From: Triglochin maritima
Taxonomy: Eukaryota; Streptophyta; Magnoliopsida; Alismatales; Juncaginaceae
Assembly: GCA_963682175.1 (NCBI GenBank)
Contig: OY821771.1
Location: 12,027,001-12,091,000 of the forward strand
Length of the DNA stretch: 64,000 nt
Reading direction: 5' to 3'
Part shown: piece by piece, positions 57,509-64,000 of the stretch
Position numbering within the stretch: position 1 is the stretch's first letter
Layout: every line of letters begins with the position of its first letter
The notes under the pieces: model-generated
Told to the model about the DNA's origin: nothing
The model's database searches: none
What the model saw: the letters and a program-made list of their open reading frames with translations, nothing else
Made by a program: the position numbers and the translations under genes

Positions 57509-58124
57509 TCAAAATGTACTACGTAACCGGTTCCAATACGTTATCCTACTTTCGTACTGATCCTCCCATCCAACAACACTCTCATCTCGCATTTGATACC
57601 ACAAGGTCGCTATAGGAGGTACTGGGAAATCATCAGCTAATTCCAAATGAATAAAATGTATGTAACTCCCTAAATGAGCAATGACCAACTCTTTGACAGA
57701 CCTCGTCATTGCAGACAGACTCTCCCAAGGTAGCACAATAAGACACGGGAACAACGAACCATCAATTCCGATTGAGAAATACATGACCGCACACTTATAA
57801 AAATTAGCAATCGGGAACAAGTCGGCCCAAACCTCCATATAATGATCCTCGTCACAAGCTCCCCCGCCCCAATCAATTCGTTGACGAGCCTGTACCACAT
57901 TGCCGAAATAGACACTCTCATAAATAGGATGCACACATATCTCATTAGAAATTGCACGACGGGCGTACGACCAGTTGTCTTGACCACCATGGCAGACATC
58001 GGCGACACATCGAAATCCATAGTTGCCATCAGCACGTACGTCATTCCACCTTCCAGAAATGGTAAAATGATTCCTGGTAGTCTATCAATATATGAGAAGT
58101 TATCCACGTCAGTCCGTCCGGACA
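57509..58124 (-). pseudogene. OTU domain exon of MULE-2, catalytic Cys lost
   Basis: Aligned to the MULE-1 OTU exon throughout, with the same acceptor (TTACAG then TGTCCGG) and phase. The catalytic motif reads DGNYGFRC: the Cys codon is TAT (58021-58019) instead of TGT. A frameshift lies just upstream (near 58045). The rest, including YIHFIHLEL and the C-terminal end, stays open. Confidence 0.88.
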
Positions 58125-58237
58125 CTGTAAGATAGAGAAATAACAATTCATTAAAATAACAAAATTAGGAGATAATATATTCAACCCTCTCTAGATTAGT
58201 GATATATATTAAATAACAACAAATATATCATCATACC

Positions 58238-58921
58238 AGATCTTGTGCCCGTGTTCACGGACGATCGAGATGAATTGGAAGACCGCCCATGACCTCTACT
58301 CCCACTACTGGCAGACCGACCACGACCTCGCTCAGCATACTCGAAGGCACTCGGGTCCCTACGTGTCGACTTTCCCCTAGGTCAACCTCGTACCTTAGTA
58401 TTTTCTGCGGGTTCTCCATAGTTTGACTGATTGGGGTGTAACTGTTCGTATAAAATACGATAGGCAGTACGAATTACTGCAGGGTCGCTCTCCGAAATCT
58501 CATCAACGAGCTTCCAAAATCGCTCAACGTCTTGTGCTGACTGATCCACAAACTCTGACATCTGGACTCCTTCTCCAATGACAAGTGTTTTCCAGAATGG
58601 ATGAATCTGGTCTAAATAAATTACATCACCTGACGCAAAACACTCGTACATGGTACATGCACAAGGAATCTCATGTAATGTCAGAAAATCACACCCACAA
58701 CGATATTCAATTTCATTACTTAAGTCCTGCATTCACTTTAACTCCTGAGTCAATAACGACAAGCAGTGATGCGAAACTCGACCATTTATATGCTGAAACA
58801 AATGACCTATGTAGTTTGTCAAATTTCGACGTCTCGAATCTTCAAAAAAGTTCCGAATATTCGACAACTGCATTTCAATAGCCAAGTTCATGCGGTCAAA
58901 AAGAGTATCGAGAGCGGCAGT
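58238..58921 (-). pseudogene. Transposase C-terminal part of MULE-2
   Basis: Encodes the region from TAALDTLFDRMN through the SWIM-like finger (CGCDF...PCAC) to STRRDPSAFEYAERG and the Gly/Ser-rich tail, ending at the donor GTATGATG (58236). In-frame TGA stops occur where MULE-1 has Arg codons (58730 and about 58380). It is cut at 58921 by Gypsy-2. Confidence 0.85.
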
Positions 58922-60334
58922 TGATTGACATCATTTCATGCTTATATTTGTATCTTATATCCATTATCTTTCACCTAACAATGCTATGTCACGAGTTTTA
59001 TGTTTAGTTTTCAGGAATAAATAGGTTTGAAGAGATGAAGGATAAAAGGACCCAAAAACTGGGAAAAAGGACTGAATTGTGAGATCTGGGGACCAAGATG
59101 CAAGGAAGAAGGACCTGATTGCAAGACAGAAGGACCTAAGAGCAAAACAGAATACTCCACACCATCATGGGGAGTATTTTACCAATTCGATTCGGGTTGG
59201 AGCTCCAATAAGTCAAGTAACCGCATCAAAGACCAACAATACCAGAATTAAAAGCCCACAACAAAAATGAACAGGATCTGAACCATATAGACCGCCAATT
59301 GGCGGTCCAAGACCGCTACTTGGCGGTCCATTTTGGCCCAAATCCGCTCAAATTTCTCCAGCACATGTATTAGAGGATGTTTAGGCTATTTTTGGTATCT
59401 GTTTAGTCCCACATCGGGGGATTGTCCCAGATTAGTTTTTTCCATGCCTATAAATAGAACTTTTCACCTCCTATTGTAATCACTCCATATTTTAAGTGGT
59501 TATTCTTCCTACTAGAAGTGAGGCTTTGAAGCACACACTAAAGTAGGAGGATGCTACTTTTAATGTGAGTCATTTTATCAATAAAGTTTTGTGTTTCTTT
59601 CATTGTTTGTTTTATACTTCTTTTATTGTTTGTGCATGTTTTAGTTTAATCGTCTTTTAATTCTAGCTTAGTTTTAATATGCTTTCTTTCCATAGTTTAA
59701 TAATTAGTGTAATGTTTAGTGAGTAGTTCCATCCCCTTTGGGGGGTGGAGTAGATATACATACATCCATTAGAGAATGGGATGAATGCTTTAATTTCAAT
59801 GTGTTGATTAAACATGAATGTATGCTTGGTTGTTTAGGATAGAATTTACAACTTGATGAGTTTTGCCAAAATGATTAGACACCTCTCATGCTTGTTTAGG
59901 TTCTGAAATAAACGCCTTGCATATGCAAATGTTAAATCAACTAAGTTGGTGAATAGATTGATAGGTTTTGCCATAACATTTAGACACTTCCTATGCTTGA
60001 TAAACACCACCTTCATGTGCTTAAAGAATGTATTCTACACCCACCTCTTTGCATGTGTGCACTTACTCCACCCCTTAGGGGTTTTCCATTTATGTATTCC
60101 AGCATTCTTGTTTTGTTCTTAGCTTAGTTCTTATTTCATCGTTTGTTTGCTTCTTTCACATTTCATAATTCTTAGCGTAGTGTAGCGTAGGTTAGCGTAA
60201 ACAACTTTCTCCCCCTATTTTTCGCCACTTGATTTCGTGCAAACAAGAGGCTGCTCACCTCCCTGAGGACGACCCGTACTTGCCACTGCTTCATCGCGGC
60301 CGTGCACTTGCGGTTTACAATAAAACGTTCAACA
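58922..60334 (+). repeat. 5' LTR of Gypsy-2
   Basis: Same plan as the Gypsy-1 LTR: palindromic CCGCCAATTGGCGG at 59292, TATA-like CCTATAAATAGAAC (59447), the GGGGGGTGGAG motif (59739) and the GGCCGTGCACTTGCGG end. It is clearly diverged from Gypsy-1, so it is a related but separate subfamily. Confidence 0.9.
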
Positions 60335-60340
60335 AGTTTT

Positions 60341-60358
60341 TGGCGCCGTTGCCGGGGA
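60341..60358 (+). other. tRNA-Asp primer binding site of Gypsy-2
   Basis: TGGCGCCGTTGCCGGGGA, exact complement of the plant tRNA-Asp 3' end. Confidence 0.92.
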
Positions 60359-61393
60359 GGTGCCAGTCCAGACTCTTGTTTGGACGATTCGAGTGGATTT
60401 AATTTGTGTTTTGTAGTTGTTCTTTGTTTCAGGAGACTGGGAATAGCAAGGGAAGGCTTCTGGAAAAATTGCAAGGCTACCTGGGCACTTCAGACCGCCA
60501 ATCAGTGGTCTGAGACCGCTAATTAGCGGTTGGGTGAGCTCAGTTCACCTTCTAGTTTTTTGTTGTTGTTAGCCTAATTGATATAGTAATTTGGGACTCA
60601 ATTTGTGCATGTTCTCACTCTTAGATTGCTCCCAGATTAATAATCAACTTCCCTTAAGCAACTTGGACCCTAAAACTCAAAGCAAAAGATTAGGCATTCT
60701 TGTTGTTTAGGTCATGCATCATGTATGTGACTTAGGCATTTAGATTGTCTTTTATCTTAGCTTTATTTTCTGTTGCTGAGAGCTGGCGTGAGGTACGCAC
60801 CTTCTACTCTCATTCATGCATTTCGTATGAACATGCATTAGTTAGTAGGAAGTGCATTGAAACAAGTGTGAGTTGAGCGTTTTGTTTGGAGAGTTGATTG
60901 CTAGATTAGGACTCCAAAACGCTACTAAGGAGGGGCTGTCCCATAAAAGATAAGGTGGGGGATTTCATCACCCTTTCCTTCGCCCCAAAAACCACACTAA
61001 TCAAGAGCCTAATTTTAAAATCAAGTAGACATTGGCCCTAAGGATCTTGGACGCATTAGGAGAGTGATCCGGTCCCGACCGTCATGACCAGATCGGCGTT
61101 GCCCACTTTGTCGATAGTAGGAGAGACGAGATCTCCGGATCTTGACTCACTTGCTGGGCTTTGTGGTCCTCGTCGTAGGGAGGTGAGGCGTGTTGAGGCC
61201 GTGTGACCTCGCAGTTAGGCGTCGTCTAGCTGTAAGGACCTATAGCGACCTTATGATTGTTTGAGCCTTGTTTGCTTGTGTGCTTCTACCTGTACCCATC
61301 CACCGTAGCTTAAGGACTTCTTCTCTTCTCTCCCGAGTCATTCTTTCTCTCATGTGTTCCCTCGTCTTCTCTTCTACGTACATTCTTTGTTTG

Positions 61394-61424
<31 letters not shown>

Positions 61425-61433
61425 AAGAGAGAG
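60359..61433 (+). other. 5' leader of Gypsy-2
   Basis: Non-coding. It contains palindromic GACCGCCAATCAGTGGTC / GACCGCTAATTAGCGGTT (60492-60530) and the block conserved with Gypsy-1 at 60928-61100. A GAAAA repeat tract is at 61396-61425. Confidence 0.65.
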
Positions 61434-64000
61434 TTGTGGTTTGTGTGTGCACCTTTGTGCATGCTTTCGTGGACACGAGACGAAAGTGGTCGTTTGACGA
61501 GGAGCGTTGTCAATCCGGCTTCGGTCATCGATTTCTCGACACCTTCCTCCTCTCGTGTTGCACGTAGTTCGGGTCCAATGGCTGCTAATTTCCGTGAGGA
61601 GGAGCAGTTGCTGGACCCGCCTGCTCCACCTGTTCTTCCAGTTGTCGTTCCCATACCTCTTCGTGATCGATGCTACCCGAGCCGTACCGCTCTACCCTCA
61701 TGCATCGTATTACCAGAGGCTAATGGGAACCATTTTGAGGTTAAGCCTTAATTCATTTCCATGCTCCCTCGCTTCACTGGGAAAGGTGACCCCTATATCT
61801 TTCTCAGGGAATTTGAGGAGGTCTGTGCTATGTTCAAGCTGCAACAACTTAGCACAGACTCCATCCATCTTAGGCTCGTTCCTTTTGCACTAAAGGATGA
61901 GGCCAAGAAGTGGTTGTACAACAACCATGCGAATTCCTTTAGGACTTGGGATGAGTTTCAATCTGCCTTCCTTAAGAAGTACTTCCCAAATCATCGGACT
62001 CAAAAATTGAGGAACGAAATCAATTCGTTCTATCAACTTGAGACCGAGACATTTCATGCATATCTAGAGAGGTTCAAGGAGCTACTATCCTCATGCCCTC
62101 ACCATGGCATTGAGTTGTGGTGCCTTTGTCAGATTGTGTACGAGGGTCTTCACATCCCGTCAAGAACGCTCCTTGAGTCCATATATCAAGGAGAGTTCTT
62201 GGGAAAGGATGAAAGGGAGGCATGGGCATTCCTAGAAGATCTCGCTGAGAAAACCATGCAGTGGGAGAGTGTGAGGGAACCACCTGCATCATCTAGTATA
62301 GGAGCGAGGATCGCGAATGCAAACTCGACTAGATCGGGTGCCGCATTTGCTATCGATACCACTACGGCCACCGAGGCACGCATGACGGCCTTAATGCGCC
62401 GTATGGATTCGATTGAGCTCCAAAACCAAGAAAGTGCACCTTACATGTCCACATCTGGTCCAGTTCCTTGTCATTCATGTGGTAGGATAGGTCATGTAGA
62501 GAGCGAGTGTGAGTCCATTCCTCCTGAGATGGAGCATGTCAACGCCATCTATGACAGAGCTAGGAATGACCCATACTCATCATCTTATAACCCTGGATGG
62601 AGGAACCACCCCAATTTTTCATGGAACCAAAATAATGCCCCGGGTGGTCCTTCAAACTCCTCTAGACCACCTTACCAATCACACCAACCTCCCATGCATG
62701 CACATTCCTATCAGCCACCCCAAGCACAAACCACCAATCAATCGGGTTACCTAAATTCCAATAATATGGAAACCCGATTCAATTCGCTTGAGACCTTGAC
62801 TCGTGGACTTGAAAACTCAATGAAAATTTTTATGTCAACTACGAGTCAAGTTCTCACTTCCAATCAGCAGACTATCAAATCTCTAGAGCTTCAGATGGGC
62901 CAATTGGCTCAGTCTGTACATGAAAGAGAGAGAGGGTCTTTTCCTAGCCAGCCTGAGGCTAACCCCCGTATGTACCAACAACAACACATGCAAAATGAGA
63001 ATGTGGTACCTCGGGGGAGGAAAGTTAACCATGTAGAGGAACCTGTTCACCATGTCAATTCCATTGTGACCTTAAGGAATGGAAAACAGGTTGACAATCA
63101 CATTTCCTTGCCACACCCACCACCATCTATGCAGCCCCTCGGTGGGAATGGTGGTGAAGAAGAAGTTGAGGGTGAGGGTAATACACCAAAGCTTTCTTCT
63201 CAGGCACAGCAGAAAATCTACCTGCCAAAAGCTCCCTATCTAAGTAGGTTAAACAAAAAGCAGAGTGACAACATGGACAAGATATTAGAGGTGTTTAAGC
63301 AAGTGAAGGTTAACATCCCCTTGTTGGATGTCATCCAACAAATACCTCAATATGCCAAAGTGTTGAAGGATCTCTGCACAACCAAGAGGAAGACCAATGT
63401 TCCTAAGAAAGCATTCTTGGCTGCAAATATCAGCTCACTTTTGTCCAATCCCACCTACACAAAATACAAGGACCCTGGGTGTCCTACTATTCAGTGTACG
63501 ATAGGGGACACTAGACTGAGCAATGTTTTGCTTGATTTAGGATCAGCGGTCAACCTCCTCCCATTCTCTGTTTATCAACAGTTGAACTTGGGAGAATTGA
63601 AACCAACTAAGATCACCCTCCAATTGGCGGATAGATCCATTCGTATTCCCATGGGGATTATCGAGGATGTGCTTATCAAAGTTGGAGATTTTATATTTCC
63701 AGTCGATTTTGTTGTCCTCGATACCAATCCTGTTGTGAACACCCACTCTCAAATACCTTTGATTTTGGGTAGACCATTTCTGGTAACCTCCAATGCCTTG
63801 ATTAATTGTAGAAATGGTCTCATGAAGCTCTCATTCGGTAACATGAGTGCCGAGTTTCATGTGTTCAACTCTGGTAGGCAACAGGAACCCATGGATGAAT
63901 CTTTAAATCTCAATCTCATCCGCCAATTGGAGGAAACACCACAAAATCAACGAACACCCCTAACCCCAATGCAACTCATTGAGAATGTTCGTGGGCCCAG
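61434..64000 (+). pseudogene. Gag-protease of Gypsy-2 (one stop, continues past the window)
   Basis: One frame runs from the ATG at 61434 to the window end, with a single TAA at 61749-61751 where Gypsy-1 has CAA. Reading resumes at ATG 61761. Domains: capsid-like gag (YIFLREFEEVCAMFKLQQL, WDEFQSAFLKKYFP), zinc knuckle CHSCGRIGHVESEC (62469-62510), a Gln/Pro-rich linker, VNIPLLDVIQQIPQYAKVLK, and protease with LLDLGSAVNLLP (63528 onward), LQLADRS and LILGRPFLVT. The rest of pol would follow outside. It is better preserved than Gypsy-1. Confidence 0.88.

Larger units (their letters stand above)
54320..58921 (-). mobile_element. Second, inverted and broken MULE copy (MULE-2)
   Basis: A left-hand TIR (CATCGCC...AACTACTTAAATCGCC...GATTACCATTTTGACC, 54330-54380) is followed by a TATA box, the PMD first exon and palindromes. 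The order is inverted relative to MULE-1: PMD on the plus strand, transposase-OTU on the minus strand. An LTR occupies about 55440-57464, and Gypsy-2 interrupts the transposase at 58922, so the remaining transposase and the other TIR lie beyond the window. Confidence 0.85.
58922..64000 (+). mobile_element. Athila-like Gypsy element, 5' part (Gypsy-2)
   Basis: 5' LTR 58922-60334 (1413 bp, TGATTGACATC to CGTTCAACA), an exact tRNA-Asp primer site at 60341-60358, a long leader, then gag and protease running off the window. It inserted in the transposase remnant of MULE-2; GCAGT (58917-58921) is the probable left target duplication. Confidence 0.92.

Overview
This is nuclear DNA of a flowering plant, probably a eudicot. 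The evidence is spliced genes with GT-AG introns, plant-type LTR retrotransposons primed by tRNA-iMet or tRNA-Asp, Mutator-like elements (MULEs), a plant VAP4-type gene and a telo-box/site II promoter. Most of the window is nested transposable elements. Only two conventional protein genes stand out: a small membrane protein (12.5 kb) and a complete seven-exon VAP4-like gene (41.5-45.5 kb, minus strand).

Layout. 1-588: inner part and terminus of a MULE whose other end lies off the window. 0.6-5.9 kb: AT-rich, gene-poor, with copia-LTR-like motifs and hairpins. 5.9-7.8 kb: a very short two-LTR element with target-site duplication (TSD) GTAAC. 8.5-11.6 kb: an old Athila-like LTR split by a SIRE-like solo LTR with TSD TGTTA. 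12.4-13.0 kb: small gene. 16.1-17.6 kb: strong promoter motifs and a candidate C/D snoRNA. 17.8-38.6 kb: a decayed MULE-related element (element B) with a plant mobile domain (PMD) gene. A copia element (19888-37652, minus strand, TSD CTCAA) split this gene, and a non-autonomous Athila-like Gypsy element (to 28078) sits inside one copia LTR. 41.5-45.5 kb: VAP4-like gene. 45982-52398: a complete MULE (MULE-1) with TSD TTTTTAAA, inserted 443 bp upstream of the VAP start codon. 54.3-58.9 kb: a second, inverted and broken copy (MULE-2), hit by a copia-type LTR and by a second Athila-like element that fills 58922-64000.

The most interesting system is the MULE family. MULE-1 carries two convergent genes, each starting just inside a terminal inverted repeat behind its own TATA box. 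One is a transposase that splices in frame into an OTU-type cysteine protease. The other is a four-exon PMD gene with no stop or frameshift. The first intron of each gene holds an array of 33-bp, GC-rich imperfect palindromes. MULE-2 and the fragment at the window start share the PMD first exon plus intronic GC-rich palindromes, and MULE-2 shares the transposase-OTU splice junction at the same phase. Element B has a similar mirrored plan with different palindromes. The copia and Gypsy LTRs also carry their own palindrome families (GTCGACCG and CCGCCAATTGGCGG).

All calls come from reading the sequence. Splice sites, identities and family names were not tested by alignment or database search.
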